This document shows, piece after piece, positions 30,678 to 40,438 of a DNA stretch of 50,717 bases; positions within the stretch are counted from its first letter, which is position 1, and the number at the start of each line of letters is the position of its first letter. A program made the position numbers and the translations under genes. Source of the DNA: Candidatus Merdicola faecigallinarum (GTDB lineage: Bacteria; Bacillota; Clostridia; TANB77; CAG-508); assembly GCA_018714565.1 (NCBI GenBank), contig DVNH01000015.1, positions 1 to 50,717 of the forward strand. Direction: 5' to 3'. Below the pieces are notes generated by a model, which saw only the letters and a program-made list of their open reading frames with translations, ran no database searches and was not told the origin of the DNA.

Positions 30678-33660
30678 GATAAAAATACACGAAATAGCAA
30701 AGAAATTAGACTTAACCAGTAAAGAAGTAATTGAAAGAGCAAAAGAATTAGGAATTGAGGTAAAAAGTCATTTAAGTGCCATTGAAGAGAAGGAAGCGGA
30801 AAAAATAGAAAAAAGTTTTGAAAAGGTAAATACAAAAAAGACAGAGAAAAAGCAAACAGAAAATAAAGGTGCAAAACAACAAGAAAAAAAGATGAAAAAT
30901 GATGGACCTGTTATTATTCGTAGAGAAGTTATTATTTCAGAAGAAGAAATGATGAAGAAGGAAGAAGAGGAAAAAAGGAGAAAGCAACAAGAGAGAAAAG
31001 CAAATGTGGGGTTTGTTGAGAGAGATAAAAATAAAGATTTTAATATTGTATATCGTAACAAACCTACGAAACCACTTACTGTAGAAGAGTTGTTTGGATT
31101 AAATAAAAAGAAAAAAGAGGATAAAAAAGAAGAGAAGAAAGTGGTAGAAGAAGTAAAAAAAGAAGCGAAAGAAGAAAAAACAATAGAACCAAAGAAAGAA
31201 GAAACAGTATTAAAACCAGAAAAGATTGAAAAAAGTGAAAGTGAGCCTATGTTAGAAGTATCAGAAAAACAAGTTGAAGAGAAAAAAATAGAGAATACAA
31301 AAATAAACAATAATCAAGAAAATTATAATAAGAATCCAAATTATCGTAGTAATCCAAATAATAATTACAAAAATAATGAGGGACATTCGAATAACTATCA
31401 TAATAATAATTATCGTAATAATACCCAAAATAGTAATCAAAATAATAATTTTAGAAATAATAACTATCGAAATAATAATGGTCAAAATGGTAATTATCGT
31501 AACAATACAAATAATAATTATAATGGTCGTAATTTTGGTGGTTATAATAATCGTACTCCAAAACCTCTTGATGAAAAAGGAATTGAAAAAAATATCAAGA
31601 ATATTATGTCTGCAGAAGTAATCGAAAAAGAGCCAGTAAGAGAATATAATAAATCTCTTAATAAACAAAAAAATAATCGTTTTGACGAAACAAAAGCGAA
31701 GAAACCTTCTAAAGCAAGAAGATCAGGGGATTTCGATATTAACGAGAAGAAACTAAAAGGATTAAAACAAGAAAATAGTTTATCTAATATGTTTGGAGAT
31801 CAAGAAGGTGGTATGTTAGATTACTACGATTTAACAACAACAAGAGGAAAACGTAGTAAAAAGAAGAATCAGAAACAAGATCAAGAACAATCAAAACAAA
31901 AAATATTTAAATTAACAGAAATCACAATACCAGAATCGATCACAGTAAAAGATTTAGCAGCAGAGTTAAAAAAGACAAGTGGTGAGGTAATTAAAAAATT
32001 ATTAGGTTATGGTATTATGGCAACCATTAATAACCAAATTGATTTTGATACAGCCTTCTTAGTAGCAGAAGAATTTGGTGTAACTGCGATAAAAAAAGAA
32101 GTAGTAAAAGAAGAAGATATCTTATTCGATGAATCAGAGGATAAAGAAGAAGAATTAGTTCCTAGACCACCAGTAATTGTAGTAATGGGTCACGTAGATC
32201 ATGGAAAAACATCTTTATTAGATGCAATTCGATCTACTAATGTAATTGAAGGAGAAGCAGGTGGAATTACACAGCATATAGGAGCATATCAAGTAAATGT
32301 AAATAATCGTGATATTACTTTCTTAGATACTCCAGGGCATGAAGCATTCACAAGTATGCGTGCAAGAGGAGCACAAATTACAGATATTGCTATTTTAGTT
32401 GTAGCAGCAGATGATGGTGTTATGCCTCAAACAGTAGAAGCAATTAACCATGCAAAATCTGCAGGAATTCCAATTATTGTTGCAGTAAATAAAATCGATC
32501 TACCAGGAGCAAATGTAGAAAAAATTAAAGAAGAGTTAATGAAATATGAATTAGTTCCAGAAGAATGGGGTGGAGATACGATTTATGTACCAATTTCTGC
32601 AAAAAAACACCAAAATATTGATCAACTATTAGAGATGGTATTATTAGTTGCTGACATGAAAGAATTAAAAGCAAATCCAAAGAAACAAGCAAAAGGTGCA
32701 GTAATTGAGGCAAGACTCGATAAATCAAAAGGACCAATCGCTTCTTTATTGGTACAACGTGGTACACTAGATGTAGGAGATACTATTGTAGTAGGATCTT
32801 CTATCGGAAGAATAAGAGCAATGAGAAATGCAAAAGGACAAAAGGTGAAAAAAGCTGGTCCATCTATGCCAGTAGAAATTATGGGATTAACAGAAGTTCC
32901 TGTTGCAGGAGACACTTTCTATGAAGTAAAAGATGAAAAAATGGCAAAACATTTAATTGAAAGAAGAAAACGTCAAGAAAGAGAAAAATCAATTAATAAT
33001 ATGTCAAAAGTAACATTAGATAATTTATTTAGTCAAATGGAACAAGGAAAACTAAAACAATTGAATTTAATTGTAAAAGCAGATGTACAAGGAACCGTAG
33101 AAGCAGTAAAACAATCATTAGAAAAATTATCCAATGAAGAAGTAAAAGTAAAAGTAATTCATTCAGCAGCAGGTGCGGTAACAGAGTCGGATGTTACACT
33201 TGCAAAAGTATCAAATGCAATTATTGTCGCTTTTAACGTAAGACCAGTACCAGGAGCAAAAGAAGAAGCTGATAAGAATGAAGTGGAAATTAAGCAATAT
33301 TCTGTTATTTATAAAGCAATTGAAGATGTAGAAGCTGCAATGAAAGGTATGTTAGATCCTAAATTTGAAGAAAAAGTAATTGGAACTGCTGAAATAAGAC
33401 AAACATTTAAGGTTTCTAACGTAGGAACTATTGGAGGAGCTTATGTATTAACTGGAAAACTAGAAAGAAATGCGGGGGTTCGTGTTATTCGTGAAGAAGT
33501 AGTAATTCATGAAGGAAAGCTTTCATCATTAAAGCGTTTCAAAGATGATGCAAAAGAAGTTGCAAAAGGATATGAATGTGGTCTTCAAATTGAAAATTAT
33601 AATGATATAAAAGAAGGAGACATTATCGAGGCTTTTGTAATGGAAGAAGTTAAAAGATAA
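30670..33660 (+). CDS. infB: Translation initiation factor IF-2 (probable TTG start at 30670; ORF track starts at 30655)
   Basis: [34 protein letters not shown]-domain; [51 protein letters not shown]. Confidence 0.97.
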   Translation: MGKIKIHEIAKKLDLTSKEVIERAKELGIEVKSHLSAIEEKEAEKIEKSFEKVNTKKTEKKQTENKGAKQQEKKMKNDGPVIIRREVIISEEEMMKKEEEEKRRKQQERKANVGFVERDKNKDFNIVYRNKPTKPLTVEELFGLNKKKKEDKKEEKKVVEEVKKEAKEEKTIEPKKEETVLKPEKIEKSESEPMLEVSEKQVEEKKIENTKINNNQENYNKNPNYRSNPNNNYKNNEGHSNNYHNNNYRNNTQNSNQNNNFRNNNYRNNNGQNGNYRNNTNNNYNGRNFGGYNNRTPKPLDEKGIEKNIKNIMSAEVIEKEPVREYNKSLNKQKNNRFDETKAKKPSKARRSGDFDINEKKLKGLKQENSLSNMFGDQEGGMLDYYDLTTTRGKRSKKKNQKQDQEQSKQKIFKLTEITIPESITVKDLAAELKKTSGEVIKKLLGYGIMATINNQIDFDTAFLVAEEFGVTAIKKEVVKEEDILFDESEDKEEELVPRPPVIVVMGHVDHGKTSLLDAIRSTNVIEGEAGGITQHIGAYQVNVNNRDITFLDTPGHEAFTSMRARGAQITDIAILVVAADDGVMPQTVEAINHAKSAGIPIIVAVNKIDLPGANVEKIKEELMKYELVPEEWGGDTIYVPISAKKHQNIDQLLEMVLLVADMKELKANPKKQAKGAVIEARLDKSKGPIASLLVQRGTLDVGDTIVVGSSIGRIRAMRNAKGQKVKKAGPSMPVEIMGLTEVPVAGDTFYEVKDEKMAKHLIERRKRQEREKSINNMSKVTLDNLFSQMEQGKLKQLNLIVKADVQGTVEAVKQSLEKLSNEEVKVKVIHSAAGAVTESDVTLAKVSNAIIVAFNVRPVPGAKEEADKNEVEIKQYSVIYKAIEDVEAAMKGMLDPKFEEKVIGTAEIRQTFKVSNVGTIGGAYVLTGKLERNAGVRVIREEVVIHEGKLSSLKRFKDDAKEVAKGYECGLQIENYNDIKEGDIIEAFVMEEVKR

Positions 33661-33684
33661 GCTAGGCAAGGAAATATAAAAAGG

Positions 33685-33739
33685 AATAATAAAAGAAAAA
33701 GGGCATAAAAGACTTAAAAATGCCCTGTCTTTTATTATT
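33685..33739 (+). terminator. Extended infB-rbfA intergenic hairpin (terminator or attenuator)
   Basis: AATAATAAAAGA(33685-33696)...GGGCAT...ATGCCC...TCTTTTATTATT(33728-33739), nested inverted repeats. Confidence 0.6.
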
Positions 33740-33756
33740 GTTAAAGGAGAGAGACT

Positions 33757-34131
33757 ATGGCAAAAAAAACAAACCCTAGATGGGGACGAGTAGATGAAGA
33801 AATGAAAAAAGAAATTAGTTACATTATAAGTAATGAAATAAAAGATCCTAATGTTACAGGATTAATTAGTGTTACGAAAGTACATGTAACGACGGACTTA
33901 AAATATGCAAAAGTATATGTAAGTATATTAAATGCAAAAAATACAAAGGAAACATTAGCAGGATTAAAAAAATCAGCAGGATTTGTACGTTCAGAAGTAG
34001 CAAAGAGAGTGAATTTAAGAACAACACCAGAGATTATTTTTGAACTAGATGATTCTATGGAATATGGAGCAAGAATTGATTCGATATTAAAAGAAGTAAT
34101 GAAAGATATTAAACCAGAAAAAGGAGAATAA
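33757..34131 (+). CDS. rbfA: 30S ribosome-binding factor RbfA
   Basis: RVDEEMKKEISYIISNEIKDPNVTGLISVTKVHVTTDLKYAKVYVS. Confidence 0.95.
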   Translation: MAKKTNPRWGRVDEEMKKEISYIISNEIKDPNVTGLISVTKVHVTTDLKYAKVYVSILNAKNTKETLAGLKKSAGFVRSEVAKRVNLRTTPEIIFELDDSMEYGARIDSILKEVMKDIKPEKGE

Positions 34132-34134
34132 AAT

Positions 34135-35085
34135 ATGACGTTAGATGATATTACAAAAGCAATAAATGAAGCAGAAACAATTGCAATCCTAACTCATGAA
34201 AGTCCAGATGGAGATGCAATGGGAAGCAGTTTAGCAATGTATAATGCATTAAAAGATATGGGGAAAAAACCAGATATTATTATTCCGGAATATCCAAGAA
34301 CATTTTCTTTTTTGCCAGGAGCAGATGAAATTTTAAAAGAAGGAAAGCAGAAACAATACGATTTAGTGATTTCCTTAGACTGTGCAGATTTAAAAAGATT
34401 AAATGGATTTGCAAATTATTTCGAAGATGCAAAAACAACAATATCAATTGATCATCATAGAATGAATCCAATGTTTGCAGATTACAATTATGTGGATCCA
34501 GCATCCCCTGCTTGTTGTCAAATATTAGTAGTTATTTTAGAGTATTTAAAAGTTGAAATTACAAAAGATATTGGAACTTGTTTACTAACAGGAATTATCA
34601 CTGACACAGGAGGATTTAAGTATCCAGGAGTAACAGCAGAAACTTTTGAATTTGCTGCATGGCTTTTAACTTCAGGGGTGAATGTGTCTAATATTTATAA
34701 AAAAGTATTACAAATAAAAACAAGAGCAAATTATGAACTTTCAAAGTTGGCAATGAATCGAATGGAATTTTTAGAAGACGATAGAATTACATTTACTTAT
34801 ATTACATTAGAAGATGAGAAAAGATTTCAAGCAGAAGAAGGATCTCACGAAGGAATTGTTGAAATTGGAAGAGATATTGAAGGGGTTGAAGTATCTATCT
34901 TCTTACATGAGGCAGAAGATGGCTTTAAAGTATCTTTGAGATCGAATGAATATATTAATGTATCAGAGGTTTGCTTCATGTTTGGCGGTGGAGGACATAT
35001 GAGAGCTGCCGGATGCAAGATGACTGGAACAATTGAGCAAATTAAAAATAAATTAGTAAATGAAATTAAAAAAGAGTTAAAATAA
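34135..35085 (+). CDS. nrnA: DHH/DHHA1 bifunctional oligoribonuclease/pAp phosphatase NrnA
   Basis: ILTHESPDGDAMGSSLAM, DCAD, SIDHHRMN, FGGGGHMRAAGCKM. Confidence 0.94.
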   Translation: MTLDDITKAINEAETIAILTHESPDGDAMGSSLAMYNALKDMGKKPDIIIPEYPRTFSFLPGADEILKEGKQKQYDLVISLDCADLKRLNGFANYFEDAKTTISIDHHRMNPMFADYNYVDPASPACCQILVVILEYLKVEITKDIGTCLLTGIITDTGGFKYPGVTAETFEFAAWLLTSGVNVSNIYKKVLQIKTRANYELSKLAMNRMEFLEDDRITFTYITLEDEKRFQAEEGSHEGIVEIGRDIEGVEVSIFLHEAEDGFKVSLRSNEYINVSEVCFMFGGGGHMRAAGCKMTGTIEQIKNKLVNEIKKELK

Positions 35086-35126
35086 GAATAATTAAAAAAG
35101 TAGTTAAGCAAATATAGGGGTTAACA

Positions 35127-36005
35127 ATGGATGGAATTATTATAGTAAATAAGGAAAAAGGTTATACTTCACATGATATTGTAGCAAAAGTAAAAAAGTT
35201 ACTAAATGTAAAAAAAGTAGGACATACAGGGACTTTAGATCCAAATGCGACAGGAGTATTACCAATTTTAATAGGAGAAGGAACAAAATTATCTAGCTAT
35301 TTGACGAATCATGATAAGACATACCAAGCAACTTTAAAATTAGGAGAGAAAAGAGATACTGCTGATGTAGAAGGAAATGTAATAGAAACAAAAAAAGTGG
35401 AACAAGAAGTATTAACTGAAGAAAATATAAAATTTGTTTTTCAAAATTTTATTGGAAAACAAGAGCAAACCCCACCAATATATTCTGCAATAAAAGTACA
35501 AGGAAAAAAACTATACGAATATGCCAGAAAAGGGCTTAAAGTAGAACTACCAGTAAGAAATATAGAAATTTATGATATTAAATTAGATCTTATAAATTTA
35601 CAAGAAAACGAAATTATTTTTACTGTGAAGTGTTCAAAAGGTACCTATATTCGATCTTTATGTGAAGAAATAGCAGAAAAATTATGTACGGTTGGTTATA
35701 TGAAAGAATTAGTAAGAAAACAAGTAGGAGAATTTTATATAGAAAACGCAATTACCATAAATGAAATAGAAAATCAAAAAAATGATTTTTCAAAATTGCC
35801 AATAATTACAATGGAAGAATTCTTTAGAGAAAAATCTAAAATACAATTAAATGAAAAGAAGGTCATATTATTTCTAAATGGTGTATTATTAACAAGAAAT
35901 GAGAAAGATGGAATATATAGAATTTATAACGAAAAAGGTATTTTTATTGGAATAGGACAAATAAAAGATCACAAATTAAAAAGAGAAATTGTAATAAAAA
36001 AATAG
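35127..36005 (+). CDS. truB: tRNA pseudouridine(55) synthase
   Basis: GIIIVNKEKGYTSHDIVAKVKKLL, KVGHTGTLDPNATGVLPI, CSKGTYIRSLCEEI. Confidence 0.97.
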   Translation: MDGIIIVNKEKGYTSHDIVAKVKKLLNVKKVGHTGTLDPNATGVLPILIGEGTKLSSYLTNHDKTYQATLKLGEKRDTADVEGNVIETKKVEQEVLTEENIKFVFQNFIGKQEQTPPIYSAIKVQGKKLYEYARKGLKVELPVRNIEIYDIKLDLINLQENEIIFTVKCSKGTYIRSLCEEIAEKLCTVGYMKELVRKQVGEFYIENAITINEIENQKNDFSKLPIITMEEFFREKSKIQLNEKKVILFLNGVLLTRNEKDGIYRIYNEKGIFIGIGQIKDHKLKREIVIKK

Positions 36006-36035
36006 TAGAATTATTCGAAACTACAGGAGATGTTC

Positions 36036-36584
36036 ATGTTATTAGAAAAAAATGTAAAGCATTACAAAGAATTAGAATCAACACAGAAACTAGCAAGAGA
36101 GAAAATTGAAGAATTAGAAAATGGTACTGTGATTCTTGCAGATAGACAAACTTTGGGATATGGCACTAAGGAAAGAAAGTGGTATACAGGAGATGGAAAT
36201 AATATTGCAATGACAATTGTAATAAAACCCAATTGTACAATAAAAAGTTTATCTACACTTACAATTGATATAGCTGCAAGTATACAAAGAGCAATTTATA
36301 CTTTATATGGATATTCATTAAAGATAAAAGAGCCAAATGATTTATTATTAAATAATAAAAAAATTTGTGGGATTTTAACACAGGTAACAACAAGGAAAGA
36401 ACAAGTTCAATCATTATTAATAGGAATTGGTTTTAATGTTAATGAAACAATTTTTGATTCCGATACAAAAATATTAGCGACTTCTTTAAAAAAGGAGTAT
36501 CAAAAAGAATTTTCAAGAGAAGAAATTATAAAACAAATTTTAAAAGAGATTGAGTTACAATTAAAGAGTAATTATATATTATAG
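36036..36584 (+). CDS. birA: Biotin-[acetyl-CoA-carboxylase] ligase, short form without DNA-binding domain
   Basis: ADRQTLGYGTKERKWYTGDGNNIAMTIVIKP, KEPNDLLLNNKKICGILTQ, IGIGFNVN. Confidence 0.85.
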   Translation: MLLEKNVKHYKELESTQKLAREKIEELENGTVILADRQTLGYGTKERKWYTGDGNNIAMTIVIKPNCTIKSLSTLTIDIAASIQRAIYTLYGYSLKIKEPNDLLLNNKKICGILTQVTTRKEQVQSLLIGIGFNVNETIFDSDTKILATSLKKEYQKEFSREEIIKQILKEIELQLKSNYIL

Positions 36585-36612
36585 GGGGAAACAAAAGTAA
36601 TGTGTTTCTTCC

Positions 36613-36724
36613 TTTTTTATTACGTAGGAAATTTCGTCAGAAATTTCTGGAGTAACAAGGTTAAGTTACATTAGTCTGTGCGATTGCGAAGCAATCTGTA
36701 CATCTGACGAAGTCACTTTTCTTA
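36613..36724 (-). repeat. 112-bp structured repeat, copy 3 (inverted)
   Basis: Reverse complement aligns ungapped with copy 1 (3 substitutions, two a compensatory pair in stem 1: TGAC-TTC-GTCA). Confidence 0.97.
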
Positions 36725-36985
36725 TTGTATAGGAAAAAATATAGTAATAGATGTATACAAATTTGACATACTAATAAAAAGAAATAAAAAAATCTGAATA
36801 AAAGTTAAAATAGTAAAAATTCTAAAATGCTTGAAATAAAAGGGAAAAATAGAAGTTCTAAACGATATGAAAAATAATAATACCAAATAATTCCATATTA
36901 ATTTTACCAATTCCGCCAAAGCGGATGAATTATATGGTTAAATTAAATAAATTTGTACAATAATACTATGGATTATGGTGGAGAT

Positions 36986-37189
36986 ATGCGTATAGAAATA
37001 TTAGTAAAAGAACTTAGAAAGAATAATAATTTAACATTAGAGCAATTGGCGGAGAGAACAGGAGTATCTAAAAGTCATATTAATGACATTGAAAATGGAT
37101 TAAAAGAACCTGGACTTTCTGTCTTAGTGAGGTTAGCAAAAGCATTAGATGTACAGGTAACAGAATTATATAGAGTAATATGGAGATAG
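36986..37189 (+). CDS. Small HTH (XRE/Cro-C1 type) transcriptional regulator
   Basis: LVKELRKNNNLTLEQLAERTGVSKSHINDIENGLKEPGLSVLVRLAKALDVQVTELY; start uncertain (36968 also possible). Confidence 0.85.
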   Translation: MRIEILVKELRKNNNLTLEQLAERTGVSKSHINDIENGLKEPGLSVLVRLAKALDVQVTELYRVIWR

Positions 37190-37192
37190 AAT

Positions 37193-37354
37193 ATGGAAGA
37201 GTTTTTTGAAAAAAGTATGGAGCAATATAATCAATATGTTATAAAATATGGGAAAAGACCAAAAGAAGTTGTATGGAATCGACTGGCTAAAAAAGAGGAT
37301 TTATTGTGTAGTTTATCTATGAAATATATTGGTAAAGTAAAATTCAGAAAATAA
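37193..37354 (+). CDS. 53-aa small protein, immediately downstream of the HTH gene
   Basis: ORF MEEFFEKSMEQYNQYVIKYGKRPKEVVWNRLAKKEDLLCSLSMKYIGKVKFRK, 3 bp after the HTH stop; its stop codon overlaps the start of repeat copy 4; below the ORF-track size threshold. Confidence 0.5.
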   Translation: MEEFFEKSMEQYNQYVIKYGKRPKEVVWNRLAKKEDLLCSLSMKYIGKVKFRK

Positions 37355-37463
37355 GAAAAGAGGCTTTGCCAAATGTACAGATTGCTTCGCAATCGCACGA
37401 ATTAAGGTAACTTAACCTTGTTGCTCCAGAAATTTCTAACGAAATTTCTTATGCAATAAAAAA
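37352..37463 (+). repeat. 112-bp structured repeat, copy 4 (most diverged)
   Basis: TAAGAAAAGAGGCTTTGCCAAATGTACAGATTGCTTCGCAATC...GAAATTTCTAACGAAATTTCTTATGCAATAAAAAA; same 112-bp length, ungapped. Confidence 0.95.
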
Positions 37464-37693
37464 GAAAAATGATTATTTTGTTTAAATATTAAGTGAAAAA
37501 CTATGTATTATCTTTTTATTTTATACAGATTTTGTCTTAATAAAAAAATTATTAAAATAAAAAGAATTCTTTTCTAATGTTCATATTTTTGGTAAAATTG
37601 AAGTTGGTAAAACAAACTTCAATTTTTTGTTGTAAACGGAACACATAAATGTTAGAAAAATAATGTTTTAGAAAATATTTTATCACATAAAAC

Positions 37694-37724
37694 ATAAAAT
37701 CTGACCGGTCGGACTAATAGAAAA
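37694..37724. promoter_or_regulatory. Palindromic operator upstream of fabH (copy 1 of 2)
   Basis: ATAAAATCTGACCGGTCGGACTAATAGAAAA, identical over 31 nt to 46175-46205; core GACCGGTC palindrome. Confidence 0.85.
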
Positions 37725-37769
37725 GAGAAGGAATTTAATATATAAATAAAAAGATAAAATGAGGTGACT

Positions 37770-38702
37770 ATGGAAAGTATAGAGATAATTGCAAGTGGTA
37801 GTTATATTCCTAAAAATAAAGTAACCAATGCTATTTTAGCAAAACAATTAGGAATAACAGAAGAATATATTTTTAAAAGAACAGGGATTAAACAAAGATT
37901 TTTTGCAAGTGAAACAGAATCAATAGAAAATATGGCAACAAATGCAGCAAAGGATGCATTAGAAAAAGCTAAAGTAGAAAAAGAAAAAATAGATATGATT
38001 GTAGTAGCAACAACAGCAACGGAATGCTTTATGCCAGGAATTTCTTACCAAGTACAAAGACAGCTTGATATTAAAGAATGTATTTGTTTTGATTTGCTTG
38101 CAGGATGTAGTGGGTATATTAATGGAATAGATATTATTCGAAACTATATTGCACTAGGAAGAATTGAAAAAGCAATTTTAATAGGAGTAGAAAATTTATC
38201 TGCTCATACCAAAAAAGATGATATTGGAACTGCAATTCTATTATCAGATGGTGCAGGAGCGACTATTATACAAAAAGCGGAGAAAGAAAAGAAATATGAA
38301 TCATATATAAAAAGTGAAGGACAGCAAGGGGATATTTTAATAAGTAAAGTGAATGAATCCATTTATATGGAAGGAAAAGAAGTTTATAAATATGCGATTA
38401 CAGAAACAGTAGAAAACATAAAAGAGTTATTAAAAAGATCAGGAGAAAAGTTAGAAAATATAAAATACATTATTCCTCATCAATCCAATGATCGAATTTT
38501 ACAAGCAATCGCAAATAGACTTAAAATAGATGAAAGTAAAGTATATCGAAATATTGCAACAAAAGGAAATACTTTTTGTGCAAGTATACCAATTGTATTG
38601 GAAGAAATACAGGAAAAAGAATTATTAAATCCAGGAGACAAAATAATTTTACTAGGATATGGTGGAGGTCTTAATACAGGAAGTATTTTAATGGAGGTAT
38701 AA
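37770..38702 (+). CDS. fabH: Beta-ketoacyl-ACP synthase III
   Basis: ASGSYIPKNKVTN, RTGIKQRFFA, CFDLLAGCSGYINGI, IPHQSNDRILQAIA, GYGGGLNTGSIL. Confidence 0.96.
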   Translation: MESIEIIASGSYIPKNKVTNAILAKQLGITEEYIFKRTGIKQRFFASETESIENMATNAAKDALEKAKVEKEKIDMIVVATTATECFMPGISYQVQRQLDIKECICFDLLAGCSGYINGIDIIRNYIALGRIEKAILIGVENLSAHTKKDDIGTAILLSDGAGATIIQKAEKEKKYESYIKSEGQQGDILISKVNESIYMEGKEVYKYAITETVENIKELLKRSGEKLENIKYIIPHQSNDRILQAIANRLKIDESKVYRNIATKGNTFCASIPIVLEEIQEKELLNPGDKIILLGYGGGLNTGSILMEV

Positions 38703-38704
38703 AA

Positions 38705-39646
38705 ATGAAAATAGCATTTATGTTCCCAGGGCAAGGAGCTCAAACGGTAGGAATGGGAAAAGATTTATATGAACATTACGAAGAAGTAAGAAAGGTATAT
38801 GAAGAGGCTTCTAAAATAGCTGGAAAAGATATTGCAAAATTAACTTTTGAATCTTCTTTAGAAGAATTAAGTAAAACGGAAAATGCTCAACTTGCGATTG
38901 CAACAATGAGTATTGGAATTTTAGAACTTTTGAAAAAAGAAAATATAGTAGCTGATATTGCAGTAGGATTAAGTTTAGGAGAATATCCAGCTCTTATGTA
39001 TGGTGGTTATATCCGTTTTGAAGATGGAATTAATCTTCTAAGACATAGAGGATATTTTATGGGGAATTTAGTACCAAAAGAAAAATATGCAATGGCAGCG
39101 ATTATTGGATTGGAAAGTAGTAAAATCGAAGAAGTATGTGCAAAGATAAGAGAAGAAGGGGTATTTGTTGTTCCAGCAAATTATAATTATTCTGCTCAAA
39201 CGGTTATTTCTGGAGAGGAAGAAGGAATTGAGAAAGCAATTGAAATGCTAAAAGAAAGTGGAGCGAAAAAAGCAATCAAATTACAAACAAGTGGACCTTT
39301 CCATACAAGTAAATTAGAAGAAGCAAGAAAAGCATATAAAAAGGAGTTAGAAAAAGTAAGTTTTCAAGAGGGAAATATTAAAGTAATCAAGAATTTAGAT
39401 GGAACAATTTATAAAGCAAGTGATGATATGCAAGAAATTTTAGCGAATCATATTGTAAGTCCCGTAAGATTTGATAAGGCAATTAAGCTTATGGAAGAAG
39501 AAGGAATTGATACTTTTGTTGAAATAGGACCAGGAAAAGCGTTATCTGGATTTATCAAAAAAGAAAAGAAAGATGCAAATGTTTTCAATATTGATAATAT
39601 AGAAAACTTAACAAAAGTAATAGAAGCTTTAAAACAATTGCAATAA
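38705..39646 (+). CDS. fabD: Malonyl-CoA:ACP transacylase
   Basis: FMFPGQGAQTVGMGKDLYE, VGLSLGEYPALMYGG, SGPFHTSKLEEA. Confidence 0.96.
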   Translation: MKIAFMFPGQGAQTVGMGKDLYEHYEEVRKVYEEASKIAGKDIAKLTFESSLEELSKTENAQLAIATMSIGILELLKKENIVADIAVGLSLGEYPALMYGGYIRFEDGINLLRHRGYFMGNLVPKEKYAMAAIIGLESSKIEEVCAKIREEGVFVVPANYNYSAQTVISGEEEGIEKAIEMLKESGAKKAIKLQTSGPFHTSKLEEARKAYKKELEKVSFQEGNIKVIKNLDGTIYKASDDMQEILANHIVSPVRFDKAIKLMEEEGIDTFVEIGPGKALSGFIKKEKKDANVFNIDNIENLTKVIEALKQLQ

Positions 39647-39672
39647 AAAAGATGAGAAGGGAGATAGAAAAG

Positions 39673-40413
39673 ATGGAAGAAAGACGAGTTGTTTTAGTAA
39701 CAGGTGGATCGAGAGGTATTGGAAAGGCAATTGCAAGAAAATTTGCAAAAGAAGGATACAATTTAGTAATTAATTATGTATCAGATAAAACAAATATAGA
39801 GGAATTAAAACAAGAATTTGAATCATTTGGAATTCAAACATTATTTGTGAAAACAGATGTAACAAATTCTGAAGATTGTGAAAATATGGTAAAACAAGCA
39901 ATTGATACTTTTGGTAAAATTGATGTTTTAGTAAATAATGCAGGAATTACAAAAGATAATTTATTAATGAGAATGAAAGAAGAAGATTTTGATCAAGTAA
40001 TTAATATCAATTTGAAAGGTACTTTTAATGTAACAAAGTCAGTTGTACCAATGATGATGAAGAAAAGATATGGGAAAATTATTAATATATCTTCTGTGGT
40101 AGGAGTTTCTGGAAATGCAGGACAAAGCAATTATGCAGCATCAAAGGCAGGAATTATAGGATTTACAAAAAGTGTAGCAAAGGAACTTGCTTCAAGAAAT
40201 ATTTTAGCAAATGCAATTGCACCAGGATTTATTGCAACTGATATGACAGATGTATTAAGCCAAGAAGTAAAAGACCATATTAATGCACAAATACCATTAA
40301 AAAGAATGGGAAGTGCAGAAGAAATAGCAAACGCAGTTTATTTCTTAGGAAACGAAGAAAATACATATATTACTGGTCAAGTGTTAAATATTGATGGCGG
40401 AATGTTAATGTAA
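39673..40413 (+). CDS. fabG: 3-oxoacyl-ACP reductase
   Basis: VLVTGGSRGIGKAIA, NNAGITKDNLLMRM, SSVVGVSGNAGQSNYAASKAG. Confidence 0.96.
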   Translation: MEERRVVLVTGGSRGIGKAIARKFAKEGYNLVINYVSDKTNIEELKQEFESFGIQTLFVKTDVTNSEDCENMVKQAIDTFGKIDVLVNNAGITKDNLLMRMKEEDFDQVININLKGTFNVTKSVVPMMMKKRYGKIINISSVVGVSGNAGQSNYAASKAGIIGFTKSVAKELASRNILANAIAPGFIATDMTDVLSQEVKDHINAQIPLKRMGSAEEIANAVYFLGNEENTYITGQVLNIDGGMLM

Positions 40414-40438
40414 GATAAAAAATGAGGAGGAAAGAAAA

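Noticed and set aside
31290-31560. Possible CRISPR or tandem array (AATAATAATTATCGTAATAAT-like words)
   Set aside because: In-frame Asn/Tyr/Arg codons of infB without regular repeat-spacer periodicity.
30768-31668. Long antisense ORFs opposite infB (180 and 135 aa)
   Set aside because: Low-complexity F/S- and I/T-rich translations of the complementary strand of the Lys/Glu- and Asn-rich IF-2 N-terminus.
36722-36919. 65-aa hydrophobic minus-strand ORF next to repeat copy 3
   Set aside because: AT-rich intergenic sequence, no convincing RBS, F/I/L-biased composition; only its in-frame TAA in the repeat was noted.
20832-37463. 112-bp repeats as a CRISPR array
   Set aside because: Only four copies, kilobases apart, in both orientations, with no spacers or cas genes.
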